DNA from: Acidobacteriota bacterium
GTDB taxonomy: Bacteria; Acidobacteriota; Thermoanaerobaculia; Multivoradales; J023
DNA: 64,000 nt
NCBI GenBank assembly: GCA_029263315.1
Contig: JAJCXR010000021.1
Span: 53,670-117,669, forward strand
Reading direction: 5' to 3'
Part shown: positions 48,343 through 56,456 of the stretch, one piece after another
How positions within the stretch are numbered: the first letter of the stretch is position 1
Layout: each line of letters begins with the position of its first letter
Program-made: the position numbers and the translations under genes
The notes under the pieces: generated by a model
Database searches by the model: none
Told to the model about the DNA's origin: nothing
Seen by the model: the letters and a program-made list of their open reading frames with translations, nothing else

Positions 48343-49262
48343 GGTGTTTGCAAATCCCTCAGGCGATCGCGTACCACCTTCATGTCTTCCCAGGTGGGAC
48401 GTTTCCAGCTGGCATTGCGCAGCAGGGCCGCCGGATGGTAGGTGGCGCGGGTCGGGATGCCCCGCACCTCATGCCAAGCACCGCGCAGCTGACGCAGGGG
48501 CTGGGTGCTTTGCAGAAGGGCTTGGGCCGCCACCCGTCCCAGGGCCACCAGCACCTTGGGTTGCACCAGATCTATCTGGGCTTCCAAGTAGGCGCGGCAG
48601 GCGGCCACTTCGTCGGGCAGCGGATCTCGATTGTTGGGTGGGCGACACTTGACGACGTTGGCGATGTAGACGCCCTCGCGACTTTGGTCGATGGCCCCGA
48701 TGATCTTGTTCAGTAACTCCCCCGCCGGACCGACAAAGGGCAGACCCCGGCGATCTTCTTCGCCCCCCGGGCCTTCGCCGATGAGCATCAAGTCGGCGTT
48801 GGGATGGCCGCTGCCGAAGACCACCGTCTGGCGTCCGCGACATAGGCCGCAAGCCTGGCAGGTGGACGCTTGACGGGCCACCGTGGCGAGAATTTGAACG
48901 CGCCCGCCGATCTCGTCTGGCACACCCTCCGGGGGCAACAACGCCGGCACTTCGACAAACGACGCGGCGACCGATTTGGCCGGCGGCGGGGACGTGGCGC
49001 GGCGATCCGTGGGCTGGCGATCCGGGGGGCGGTGTGAAACCTCAGTCTTAGACGACCCAGCAATCTTCGACGTCCCTGCTATTTGAGGAGACCCAGCTAT
49101 CTCAGAAGGCCCAGCCGCCTTGGACATTGCAGTGGACGCAGGCCGGCCAGCCGGCGCGCCGACGGCCCCCGGCTTCGCATCCTCCGACGGCGGGCGCAGG
49201 TAGAGGTCCCGATAGCCGATGCCGTCGAGATACTCCAGCAGATCAGTAAGCGGCCCGGGCAA
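48339..49262 (-). CDS. Family 4 uracil-DNA glycosylase (Fe-S)
   Basis: About 307 aa. The catalytic core begins near residue 115. Cluster ligands are CQAC near 133, then Cys in VVKCRPPNNRDP and in EVAACRAYL. GEGPGGEEDRRGLPFVGPAG is the uracil-binding pocket and TYHPAALLRN the C-terminal motif. It removes uracil from DNA. The first about 110 residues are a linker with repeated GSxxIAG-like units, preceded by LTDLLEYLDGIGYRDLYLRP. Start taken as TTG 49262, overlapping coaB by 20 bp; no ATG is suitably placed. It is coupled at its 3' end to the BTAD regulator. Confidence 0.88.
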   Translation of the reverse strand: MPGPLTDLLEYLDGIGYRDLYLRPPSEDAKPGAVGAPAGRPASTAMSKAAGPSEIAGSPQIAGTSKIAGSSKTEVSHRPPDRQPTDRRATSPPPAKSVAASFVEVPALLPPEGVPDEIGGRVQILATVARQASTCQACGLCRGRQTVVFGSGHPNADLMLIGEGPGGEEDRRGLPFVGPAGELLNKIIGAIDQSREGVYIANVVKCRPPNNRDPLPDEVAACRAYLEAQIDLVQPKVLVALGRVAAQALLQSTQPLRQLRGAWHEVRGIPTRATYHPAALLRNASWKRPTWEDMKVVRDRLRDLQTP

Positions 49263-50010
49263 TGTCCGTTCCAAAGCTCTGCAACGCCTCCCCGAAGAGA
49301 TCGAGGAGAAGACTGGCGACATCTTCCTTCGGACGCCGATCAATGCGCACCGGAGCCCTCCCGTTGCTGTAGACGGTGACGTCGTTGTCATCGGCGCCGA
49401 AGCCGATGCCCCGCTGGGAGACATCGTTCCAGACCAGGAAATGGGCCCCCTTGCGCTCGAGCTTGGCATAGGCCTCCGCTTCGGAGGCTTCGGTCTCGGC
49501 GGCGAAACCGACGCGCAAGGCGCCGGGGGCGATGGCTGGCAGGCTCGCCAAGATATCGGGGTTGGCGGTCAGCTCGATGCGGGGAATGCCCTGCTCCTTC
49601 TTGATCTTGCTCTGCGAGACGATCAGCGGCCGGAAGTCGGCCACCGCCGCGGCCATGATGATGAGGTCGGCTCGAGCTGCCCGCGCCTGGATGGCGTCGC
49701 GCATCTCCAAGGCCGTGGTGACATCGGTCCGGGTGACTCCCCGTGGCGTCTGCAGGGAGACGGGACCGCTCACCAAGAAAGTATCAGCGCCTCGGGCCGC
49801 TGCCTCGGCGGCCAGGGCGAAACCCATCTTGCCGCTCGAGCGATTGCCGAGGAAACGTACCGGATCGATGGGCTCGTGGGTCGGCCCCGCGGAGATCAGC
49901 ACCCTGCGTCCGGCCAAGACAGAGGACGGAAAGTCCCCCCTGCTGCCGGTCGAGCGTGAGGTATCGTCCTCGGTGGCCGCCCCCGAGAACGGGGTCGACT
50001 CGGTTTGCAT
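49243..50010 (-). CDS. coaB: Phosphopantothenate-cysteine ligase domain (stand-alone CoaB)
   Basis: A 255-aa protein matching only the CoaB half of bifunctional CoaBC/Dfp. GRRVLISAGPTHEPIDPVRF and NRSSGKMGFALA form the nucleotide and phosphopantothenate sites, IIMAAAVADFRP the dimer-region motif, and KKEQGIPRIELTANPDILA the CTP loop. The N-terminal FMN-dependent decarboxylase (CoaC) is missing; instead there are about 30 low-complexity residues. CoaC must be encoded elsewhere. It lies between rpoZ and the UDG gene in the same operon, with no strong ribosome site at ATG 50010. Confidence 0.88.
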   Translation of the reverse strand: MQTESTPFSGAATEDDTSRSTGSRGDFPSSVLAGRRVLISAGPTHEPIDPVRFLGNRSSGKMGFALAAEAAARGADTFLVSGPVSLQTPRGVTRTDVTTALEMRDAIQARAARADLIIMAAAVADFRPLIVSQSKIKKEQGIPRIELTANPDILASLPAIAPGALRVGFAAETEASEAEAYAKLERKGAHFLVWNDVSQRGIGFGADDNDVTVYSNGRAPVRIDRRPKEDVASLLLDLFGEALQSFGTDIARAAY

Positions 50011-50040
50011 GTTGGTGATTCATGGGTCGGGTTTCGGAGG

Positions 50041-50295
50041 TCAATCGCCTCCGTCGACCGACTCCCCTTCGGCGGCCGCCGCCATCTCCACCTCTTCGAC
50101 CGCCGGCTCCTCGCCGGGGCCATAACCCCAGGCCACTCGCTCTTCGGCAATCTCTTCCATGCCGATACTGGTGGGTTTTGTGGTTTCCGACGAGGCGTCC
50201 TTCGGCAGAGCACCCTGCATCAACTGCTCGGCGCGGGTGGCGGCGAGTAGCACATAGCGAAATTTACTATCGATGTTGTCCGGCAACTCTTTCAT
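50041..50295 (-). CDS. rpoZ: RNA polymerase omega subunit
   Basis: An 84-aa protein. MKELPDNIDSKFRYVLLAAT with RAEQLMQGALPK after it is the conserved omega N terminus that wraps the beta-prime tail. The C terminus is acidic and Ala-rich. ATG 50295 has GGAGA 6 nt upstream. It follows gmk, as in many bacteria where gmk and rpoZ are adjacent, and precedes coaB. Confidence 0.92.
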   Translation of the reverse strand: MKELPDNIDSKFRYVLLAATRAEQLMQGALPKDASSETTKPTSIGMEEIAEERVAWGYGPGEEPAVEEVEMAAAAEGESVDGGD

Positions 50296-50370
50296 CAAAG
50301 ATCTCCAAACGGTCTACTTATGAGGATGTGCGACACGCGATGGCGGGCACGGGCATGACGGGGTGCGGCG

Positions 50371-51039
50371 TCAGAGCAGCTTTTCGGTAGGCCCGGAATG
50401 GCCGGTCGGAAAACCTCTGACGATCTCTTCGGCCAGACGACCGAGCCGTTCGGCCCGACAACGGCGGGCCAGAAAAATGGAAGCTAGGGCCTGGCAGGCG
50501 CCTTCGAGCCGATCGTTGACAATAACATACTCGTATTTTTCATACTCCCGGACTTCGCGCAGGGAGGTCGCCAAGCGCCGGGCGATTTGCTCCGGGGACT
50601 CCGAGCCGCGCCCCCGCAGCCGCCCCTCCAAAACTTCGAAGGACGGCGGCAGCACAAAAATCGACGGCGACTTGGGTATGGTGTGCCGCAGGCTCTCGGC
50701 CCCTTGGACATCGACATCCAGCAAGACATCGTTGCCTTGGGCCAGGAGGCGCTCCACCTCACCACGGCTGGTGCCATAGAGACGATCGTGCACGGTGGCC
50801 CATTCGAGGAACTCGTCGGCCTGGGCCATGGCTTCGAAGCGTCGGCGATCGATGAAGTAATAGTCTTTGCCATCCACTTCACCGGCCCGGGGCGGCCGTG
50901 TGGTGTGACTGACCGCGAAGGCGAGATGGTCACCGACTTCAGGATAGCGCTCGAAAAGACTCTGGATCAGCGTCGTTTTGCCCGCCCCGGAGGGCGCCGA
51001 GAGGACGAACAGCTCGCCCAGGAAACGTTCACTCGACAT
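50371..51039 (-). CDS. gmk: Guanylate kinase
   Basis: A 222-aa enzyme converting GMP to GDP. FVLSAPSGAGKTTLIQSLF is the P-loop. SHTTRPPRAGEVDGKDYYF binds GMP. FLEWATVHDRLYGTSRGEVE and LLDVDVQGAESLR complete the GMP and catalytic motifs. ATG 51039 overlaps the yicC stop by 11 bp, so the two are coupled. Length is normal. Confidence 0.97.
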   Translation of the reverse strand: MSSERFLGELFVLSAPSGAGKTTLIQSLFERYPEVGDHLAFAVSHTTRPPRAGEVDGKDYYFIDRRRFEAMAQADEFLEWATVHDRLYGTSRGEVERLLAQGNDVLLDVDVQGAESLRHTIPKSPSIFVLPPSFEVLEGRLRGRGSESPEQIARRLATSLREVREYEKYEYVIVNDRLEGACQALASIFLARRCRAERLGRLAEEIVRGFPTGHSGPTEKLL

Positions 51040-51907
51040 TCTGAACTTGCTCCCGCAATTGCTCGCACAGGACTTTGCCGTCGACCACCGCACGGGTGAT
51101 ATCACTGTCGCGGCACTTCGATGCGATGGTATTGAGCTCCCGGAGGATTTCCTGCGCTAGGAAGTCCAGGCGCTTGCCCAGGCTGCCATCCTCCGACAGC
51201 ACTTGCCGGAAATGCTCGATGTGGGAGCCCAGGCGGTCCAGCTCTTCACTGACGTCGCCTCGGTCCACCAGCAAGGCCGCCTCTTGCCCCAGCCGACCTT
51301 CGTCCACCACCGTCACCGCCAAGTCTTCGAGCTTCTGGCGCAAGGCCTCGAAATGGCTTTCCGTCGCCCCCAGCCGCAACTGACGACATCGCTCGACGAT
51401 CTCCTCCAAGGCCGTCACCCGTTGCTGCAAAACCTGCCGAATGTTGCGTCCTTCGAGGCTTCGGGCTTCGACGAGCTGGGCCAGGGCTTGCCGCGTCGCT
51501 TCGATCAAAGCCTGGTTGTCCGCATCGCTGAGCTGCAATCGGCCGCGTCGTATTTGCAATGCACCGGGCAGGCGCAGGACATCCTGCAACTCAAACCGCT
51601 CGCTGCTCAAGGTGCCGTCGGCCGCCAACACCGCCACCTGCTCCCTGACCGCCGCCAACAACTGGGGGTCGAGGGCGACCTCCACATGCTCGGCGGCGAT
51701 GGCCGTACCATCGATGGAAACCTCCACCCGACCACGGAAGAGCTCGCTTTCCAACAGCCTCCTGACCTCCGCCTCCAGGGCTTGATATTCCTCTTTCCAG
51801 CGCCACAGGAGGTCGAGAAAACGGTGATTGACGCCCCGCAGATTGACCGACCACTGCACCTGCTCGCCGCTCACCATCGCCTGGCCAAATCCCGTCATGC
51901 TGCGCAT
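51029..51907 (-). CDS. yicC: YicC-family endoribonuclease
   Basis: A 292-aa protein with the conserved N terminus MRSMTGFGQA and SVNLRGVNHRFLDLLWRW, and the DUF1732 C terminus (RLDFLAQEILRELNTIASKC, then an RAVVDGK segment). Family members are RNases acting on small RNAs. GGAGGGG lies upstream of ATG 51907. yicC-gmk-rpoZ order is conserved in many bacteria. Copy B of the dispersed element occupies the gap just upstream. Confidence 0.93.
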   Translation of the reverse strand: MRSMTGFGQAMVSGEQVQWSVNLRGVNHRFLDLLWRWKEEYQALEAEVRRLLESELFRGRVEVSIDGTAIAAEHVEVALDPQLLAAVREQVAVLAADGTLSSERFELQDVLRLPGALQIRRGRLQLSDADNQALIEATRQALAQLVEARSLEGRNIRQVLQQRVTALEEIVERCRQLRLGATESHFEALRQKLEDLAVTVVDEGRLGQEAALLVDRGDVSEELDRLGSHIEHFRQVLSEDGSLGKRLDFLAQEILRELNTIASKCRDSDITRAVVDGKVLCEQLREQVQNVE

Positions 51908-51966
51908 CGGCTATCCCCTCCGCAAAACCACATGGTTCGGCTAGTGTCCATCCAAGAAATGATGCC

Positions 51967-52147
51967 GGGGCGGGAGCCCTTCGGCTGTGCGCGGCCTCCG
52001 CAAACTCGCCCCAACGTTGACGTATCGATCTAGACCCATTGATAACCGAGTTTCATCCCGTTCCCATGGCCTTGCGGCTCAGACAGCACTCCGTCCGTGC
52101 TCGCTCGAAGGGCCTCCCGCTAGGACCGATTCCGGTAAAAGGAACGG
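51967..52147 (+). repeat. Dispersed palindromic element, copy B
   Basis: The second copy of the element at 10796-10972, in the same window orientation. It fills the gap between the yicC start and the ABC exporter stop, which are both on the minus strand. The first 154 bp match copy A without gaps, with about 14 differences confined to the centre. The flanks diverge after CCTCCCGCT, although a short GGTAAA similarity continues. The terminal inverted repeats GCGGGAGCCCTTC and GAAGGGCCTCCCGC are preserved. No open reading frame with conserved coding character is present. Confidence 0.85.
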
Positions 52148-52183
52148 GACGGCAACTAACTTGTTCAGGCTGTAGTCCCCGAC

Positions 52184-54124
52184 TCATGCCGTGGGATCCT
52201 GGAACTGGAGATCGTGGAGATGCCGGTAGGCTCCCCCGCGGGCCAGCAGTTGCTGATGGTTACCCTCTTCGACAATTCGCCCCTGCTCCATCACCAAAAT
52301 GCGATCGGCCCGTTGGATGGTGGACAAACGATGGGCGATGACCAAGGCGGTCCGACCTTGCATCAGGTTGTGCAGGGCTTTTTGTACCAGGGCCTCGGAT
52401 TCGCTGTCGAGGTGTGAGGTCGCCTCGTCGAGGATCAGGATCGGCGGATTCTTGACCAGGGCGCGGGCGATGGCCAGGCGCTGCCGTTGGCCACCGGAGA
52501 GCTTCAAACCCGACTCGCCGATCACCGTATCCCAGCCAGCCGGCAGCTCCTCGATGAACTCCTCGGCATAGGCTGCCTGGGCTGCCGCCAGCACCTGCTC
52601 GAAGGGCAAGTCATCACGACCATAGGCGATGTTGTTGCGCACCGTGTCGTTGAACAGCACCGTATCCTGGGTGACGACGCCGATATGGCTGCGCAAACTG
52701 GCGAGCCGGATTTGGCGCAGGTCGATGCCGTCCAAGGTCACCCGGCCCGCATCCGGGTCAAAGAAACGGGGCAGCAGATTGACCAGAGTCGATTTGCCGG
52801 CCCCCGAAGGGCCCACCAGGGCCACCAACTCACCGCACCGGATGTGCAAATCGATCCCCCGCAGGACCTCCGCCTCTTCGTAGGCGAAGCTAACCCCCTC
52901 GAAGGACACCCCCTGTTGTACCTGCTCGATGACCCGCGCCTGCGGATCATCGACGACCTCGTTGGGCACCCGCATGACGTCGGCTACCCGCTGCGCCGCC
53001 GCCAAGGATTCCTGCAACACCAGATTGACCTTGTTGAGCTTGCGCACCGGGTCATAGAGCATGATCAAGTTGGTCAGGAATTGCACCAGCTGCGAAGCCG
53101 TGAGCTCACCACGGCGTACCGCAAAACCCGCCCAAACGAGAAAGGCGGCGGCGCCGACGGCTGCCATGGATTCCACCACCGGCCCGGCACCATGGGCCAG
53201 GAGCTGCGCCTTGAGGCGCACCCTCAAATGCCGAGCCGTGGCCTCACGGAAGCGGGCCAGCTCGAAACCTTCCATGCCGAAGGCTTTGACCACCCGGTGG
53301 CCGCGCACTGCTTCCGCCACCAGGTTCGACAGATCGGCGAGGCGTTCCTGACTGCTCCTGCTGGTGCGGCGCATGCCGCTGCCAAAACGCACGATGGGAT
53401 AAATCACCGCCGGCACGACGATCAGGCACATGAGGGCCAAACGGAAATGGGTCGACAGCAGATACCAGACCAAGAACACCAGCACCACCGACTGGGTCAG
53501 AAGGTCCAACATGCGATTGGAGATGGCGTTCTGCATCACGGAGATGTCGTTGCCCACCCGGCTGACCAACTCACCGGAGGGATGTTCCTGATAGAAGCGG
53601 CTGGACTGATGGAGGATGCGGTTGTAGAGATCGTTGCGCAGATCGTTGGTGGCTCCCAAGCCGATGATCTGGAACAGATAGCCGTTGAAGAAATCCGCCA
53701 AGCTACGGATCAGAAAGATGATCACGAAGAGAACCGGCAACATCCAGACGACATTGTCGTCGCTCACCCCAACGGTCGATTTGATGGCCTCGATCAACCG
53801 CTCGAAAAAAGCGTCCAGGTCGATGTCCAACCCCAGACGGGCCGCCAAGCCGGGATCCTCCGCTTCCCCCTCCGCACCGTCCGCCGCTGCCTCGTCCTCC
53901 ACTGCCTCGTCCTCAGAAGCCATGAAGATCGAGGCGGTGGTGCCGGACGCCGATTCGCGATCGGCCATCAGGACATCGCTGAGGATGGGCCGGAAAAGGG
54001 CCAGTAGAAAGACCGTCGAGCCGGCAAAAATCAAGGTGACGACAAAGGTCAGCAGAAAAATCGGCGTGTAGGAACGGAAGTATCCCCAGAGGAAGCGGGT
54101 CAGGTCCTTGGGTATCGCCTTCAT
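52184..54124 (-). CDS. MsbA-like lipid-exporting ABC transporter
   Basis: A 646-aa half-transporter with fused permease and ATPase. Walker A GPSGAGKST lies near 438, LSGGQRQRLAIARAL near 540, ILILDEATSHLDSE follows, and the H-loop is in ALVIAHRLST. The transmembrane part starts at TPIFLLTFVVTLIFAG. Between helices 1 and 2 there is an about 60-residue acidic low-complexity insert (SEDEAVEDEAAADGAEGEAE) predicted outside the membrane. It overlaps lpxB by 4 bp (ATGA), so a role in flipping lipid A or its precursor is likely. Confidence 0.88.
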   Translation of the reverse strand: MKAIPKDLTRFLWGYFRSYTPIFLLTFVVTLIFAGSTVFLLALFRPILSDVLMADRESASGTTASIFMASEDEAVEDEAAADGAEGEAEDPGLAARLGLDIDLDAFFERLIEAIKSTVGVSDDNVVWMLPVLFVIIFLIRSLADFFNGYLFQIIGLGATNDLRNDLYNRILHQSSRFYQEHPSGELVSRVGNDISVMQNAISNRMLDLLTQSVVLVFLVWYLLSTHFRLALMCLIVVPAVIYPIVRFGSGMRRTSRSSQERLADLSNLVAEAVRGHRVVKAFGMEGFELARFREATARHLRVRLKAQLLAHGAGPVVESMAAVGAAAFLVWAGFAVRRGELTASQLVQFLTNLIMLYDPVRKLNKVNLVLQESLAAAQRVADVMRVPNEVVDDPQARVIEQVQQGVSFEGVSFAYEEAEVLRGIDLHIRCGELVALVGPSGAGKSTLVNLLPRFFDPDAGRVTLDGIDLRQIRLASLRSHIGVVTQDTVLFNDTVRNNIAYGRDDLPFEQVLAAAQAAYAEEFIEELPAGWDTVIGESGLKLSGGQRQRLAIARALVKNPPILILDEATSHLDSESEALVQKALHNLMQGRTALVIAHRLSTIQRADRILVMEQGRIVEEGNHQQLLARGGAYRHLHDLQFQDPTA

Positions 54125-55269
54125 GGGGCCCCCTCGCTATGCAGCTCCCGCCAATGCTGAGCCACCGCCTGAGCCGCCCTGCCGCTGGCCCCGGCATCAC
54201 CGAGTCGGTGCCTGAGGCGAGCCAGGGAAGAGCGCATGGTTTGGATGGCTTCGGGGTCGGTCAACAGGGTCTCCATGGTCGCTGCCAGGCGCTCGGGCTC
54301 GGTGTCCCCCTGCAGCAGCTCCGGCACCGCCGCCTCGGCCAGGACCAGGTTGACGAGTGAGAAGTAGGGCAGCTTGACGAGCATTCTGCCGAGCCAGTAG
54401 CTCAGCCGGTTGAGCCTGTAGACGACCACCAACGGCGTTCCCAAGAGCCCCACTTCGAGGGTCGCGGTGCCCGAGGCGCAAAGCGCCAGATGACTGTCGG
54501 CAATCGCCTGGAAACGGTTCGAGGTCACCCGCCGCACCGGCAAATCGATGCCCTGCAAACAGGCTTCGACCCATCCCGCGGGCAGGGTCGCAGCTTCGAT
54601 CAAGCACACCTCCAGGGAGAGCCGCTGGGACAACAGGGCGGCGGCCTGCACCATGGGAAGCAGCAGCTTGCGCACCTCGCTGGCCCGCGAGCCGGGTAAT
54701 AGGGCCAGACGATAGACGGCGGGCCCCTCGGCAGGGGCTTCTTGCCAGGCCTGGGGCAGCACCGGGACCTCATCGAGCAGGGGATGGCCGACATGCTGCA
54801 CCAGCACATCGTGATGGCGATAGAAATCGACTTCGAAGGGGAAAAGCACCAGCATTTCGTCGACCCGCTGGGCGATTTGCCGCACGCGGTGGCGACGCCA
54901 GGCCCAGATCTGTGGACTGATGTAGTAGATCACCCGGACACCGCGGCGTTGCAGCTCTTTGGCCAATCGCAAGTTGAGCTCCGGGGAATCCACCAAGATG
55001 GCCAGTCGGCAACCTCGCCGATCCACCTCGGCGAGCAGCAGGCGAAAAATCTGCCGCGCCCGCGGCAACACCTTGAGAACCTCAGTGATGCCGACCACGG
55101 CGACATCGCGGCTCTCCGCCAGCAGCTCACAGCCTTCCTGACGCAGCTCGTCGCCCCCCAGACCGAAGGCCTCGATCTCCGGGTGCAGGCTCAGCAACTG
55201 CCGCAGCAGCCGCGCCGCGTGCAGATCACCCGAGGCCTCACCCGCTACCACCAATAGGTCATTGGCCAT
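54121..55269 (-). CDS. lpxB: Lipid-A-disaccharide synthase
   Basis: A 382-aa GT19 enzyme of normal length that joins UDP-diacylglucosamine and lipid X. LLVVAGEASGDLHAARLLRQ is the diagnostic N terminus. VDSPELNLRLAKELQRRGV, YYISPQIWAWRRHRVRQIA and LLPGSRASEVRKLLLPM are further family blocks, and CASGTATLEVGLLGTPLVVV ends the nucleotide site. It is coupled to the MsbA-like gene. With the acyltransferase at 58.9 kb it shows the organism makes lipid A. Confidence 0.96.
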   Translation of the reverse strand: MANDLLVVAGEASGDLHAARLLRQLLSLHPEIEAFGLGGDELRQEGCELLAESRDVAVVGITEVLKVLPRARQIFRLLLAEVDRRGCRLAILVDSPELNLRLAKELQRRGVRVIYYISPQIWAWRRHRVRQIAQRVDEMLVLFPFEVDFYRHHDVLVQHVGHPLLDEVPVLPQAWQEAPAEGPAVYRLALLPGSRASEVRKLLLPMVQAAALLSQRLSLEVCLIEAATLPAGWVEACLQGIDLPVRRVTSNRFQAIADSHLALCASGTATLEVGLLGTPLVVVYRLNRLSYWLGRMLVKLPYFSLVNLVLAEAAVPELLQGDTEPERLAATMETLLTDPEAIQTMRSSLARLRHRLGDAGASGRAAQAVAQHWRELHSEGAP

Positions 55270-55298
55270 CCAGGTACCTTGTCGTCTGCATGGACGGA

Positions 55299-55472
55299 TT
55301 ACGGAATGGGTGTCGGAGGCCCGCCGGGGAAGAAATACATCAGCCAAGCCAGGGCGACGCCGCCCCCCACCATGCCCAGGGTGATCTGCAAGAAGAGCTT
55401 GATGCGCTCTCGGCGTTCGCTGCGCCACAGCAGGGCAAAGAAGCAGCCGATCAAGACCGCGTACCAGGCCAT
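55299..55472 (-). CDS. Small membrane protein (57 aa)
   Basis: A 57-residue protein with two hydrophobic helices (WYAVLIGCFFALLW and ITLGMVGGGVALAWLMYFFP) joined by a basic loop RSERRERIK, ending PGGPPTPIP. It starts at ATG 55472, 14 bp after the stop of the upstream membrane protein gene, and ends 29 bp before lpxB. No clear ribosome site and no recognised function. The position and clean two-helix pattern support coding. Confidence 0.6.
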   Translation of the reverse strand: MAWYAVLIGCFFALLWRSERRERIKLFLQITLGMVGGGVALAWLMYFFPGGPPTPIP

Positions 55473-55486
55473 CAAGGTGAAGTGAC

Positions 55487-55948
55487 TCAGCTCTTGATCC
55501 CCCGTGCGATGTCCCAGGCGTCGAGCACCAACAGGAGATTCATCAGCCCACTGGTCAGGATGAAGGCGCTGCCATGCTCGTACCAGACGGCGGTGAGGGT
55601 GCCTTGGTAGGACAGGGCGTAGTGCAAGAAGAGGCTGGGAAGACCCAACCCCACGCACCCCAAAGTCGCCAAGGTCGACAACGGTGAGCCGCTCCATACC
55701 CACCACAGGCGGCCCTCCAGCAGGCAGCCGGTGACCGCGGTGCTGAGCACCAGCAGGCTGAAGACGAAACCCCGTTGCCATCGTCCGAGCAGCGCATGGC
55801 CGGCGCCCGGAAAGGCCCAGGCCAAGACCATGGCGAGGATGGCGTCGGACACTGGACGACGGGTCAGAGGGGTATTCTCCGCCGTCGAGGCTCCGTCCTT
55901 TATCCCTTGGGACGAGGCGTTCGCATGGGAAGTGGGTCTAATCAACAC
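55487..55948 (-). CDS. Small polytopic membrane protein, TM2/DUF6677-like
   Basis: About 153 aa starting at GTG 55948 (start uncertain; no good ribosome site). After a 35-residue polar N terminus there are about four helices, the first with the AWAFPGAGHALLGRWQRG pattern shared by TM2-like and DUF6677 proteins (proline, GxGH, then a Gly-Arg turn). The last helix is followed by LLVLDAWDIARG, also typical. Function unknown. It lies between the HU gene and the 57-aa gene. Confidence 0.7.
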   Translation of the reverse strand: MLIRPTSHANASSQGIKDGASTAENTPLTRRPVSDAILAMVLAWAFPGAGHALLGRWQRGFVFSLLVLSTAVTGCLLEGRLWWVWSGSPLSTLATLGCVGLGLPSLFLHYALSYQGTLTAVWYEHGSAFILTSGLMNLLLVLDAWDIARGIKS

Positions 55949-55992
55949 TGGAAATTCTCGTCAGGGGGCACGCGGCCACAGCCGAAGGCAAT

Positions 55993-56286
55993 CTAGGAAT
56001 TGAGGAGCACCTTGAGCTGCTTACCGGGTTTGAAATATGGAATGCGCTTGGCCGGTACGTCGACCTGGTCGCCGGTCTTCGGATTACGACCGATCCGCGC
56101 CCCGCGGCTACGTACGCGAAAGCTACCGAACCCACGAAGCTCGATCTTCGACCCATCCCGTAGGGACTCGACGATGCTTTCGAAAACGGTATTGACGATG
56201 ATCTCGGCATGTTTCTTGGTGAGCTGGGTCATACCGGCAACCTCCTCCACCAACTCGGCCTTGGTCATTGCGTCGCGTCGCGTCAC
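55993..56286 (-). CDS. HU/IHF-family DNA-bending protein
   Basis: A 97-aa protein (91 aa from the internal ATG at 56268). TKAELVEEVAGMTQLTKKHA is the helical dimer region, GFGSFRVRSRGARIGRNPKT carries the DNA-intercalating arm, and VPAKRIPYFKPGKQLK the C terminus. GGAGG lies 7 nt before GTG 56286, while the ATG at 56268 lacks such a site; so a six-residue MTRRDA extension is likely. It is next to rpsA, as ihfB is in enterobacteria, favouring an IHF-beta-like role. Confidence 0.92.
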   Translation of the reverse strand: MTRRDAMTKAELVEEVAGMTQLTKKHAEIIVNTVFESIVESLRDGSKIELRGFGSFRVRSRGARIGRNPKTGDQVDVPAKRIPYFKPGKQLKVLLNS

Positions 56287-56324
56287 GATAGCACCTCCAT
56301 TCGACGGATGTTCTCGAAAGGCAT

Positions 56325-56349
56325 CGGTGAAGGGTTTTGCCTTTCACCG
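56325..56349. terminator. Stem-loop between rpsA and the HU gene
   Basis: CGGTGAAGGG and CCTTTCACCG pair over 10 bp (one G-T wobble) around a 5-nt loop. It lies between the rpsA stop and the HU start on the minus strand. No T-run follows, so it may be an attenuator or mRNA processing signal that lowers read-through from the highly expressed rpsA. Confidence 0.5.
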
Positions 56350-56456
56350 AGAGACTAAGTGTTCAGGAACCGAAAAGCGATCCCCAGGATACACCGAATG
56401 GGAGGTCACTCCCAATGGCTTCCTGAGGATCGCTGACAATTCACCGTACGAAGCGA

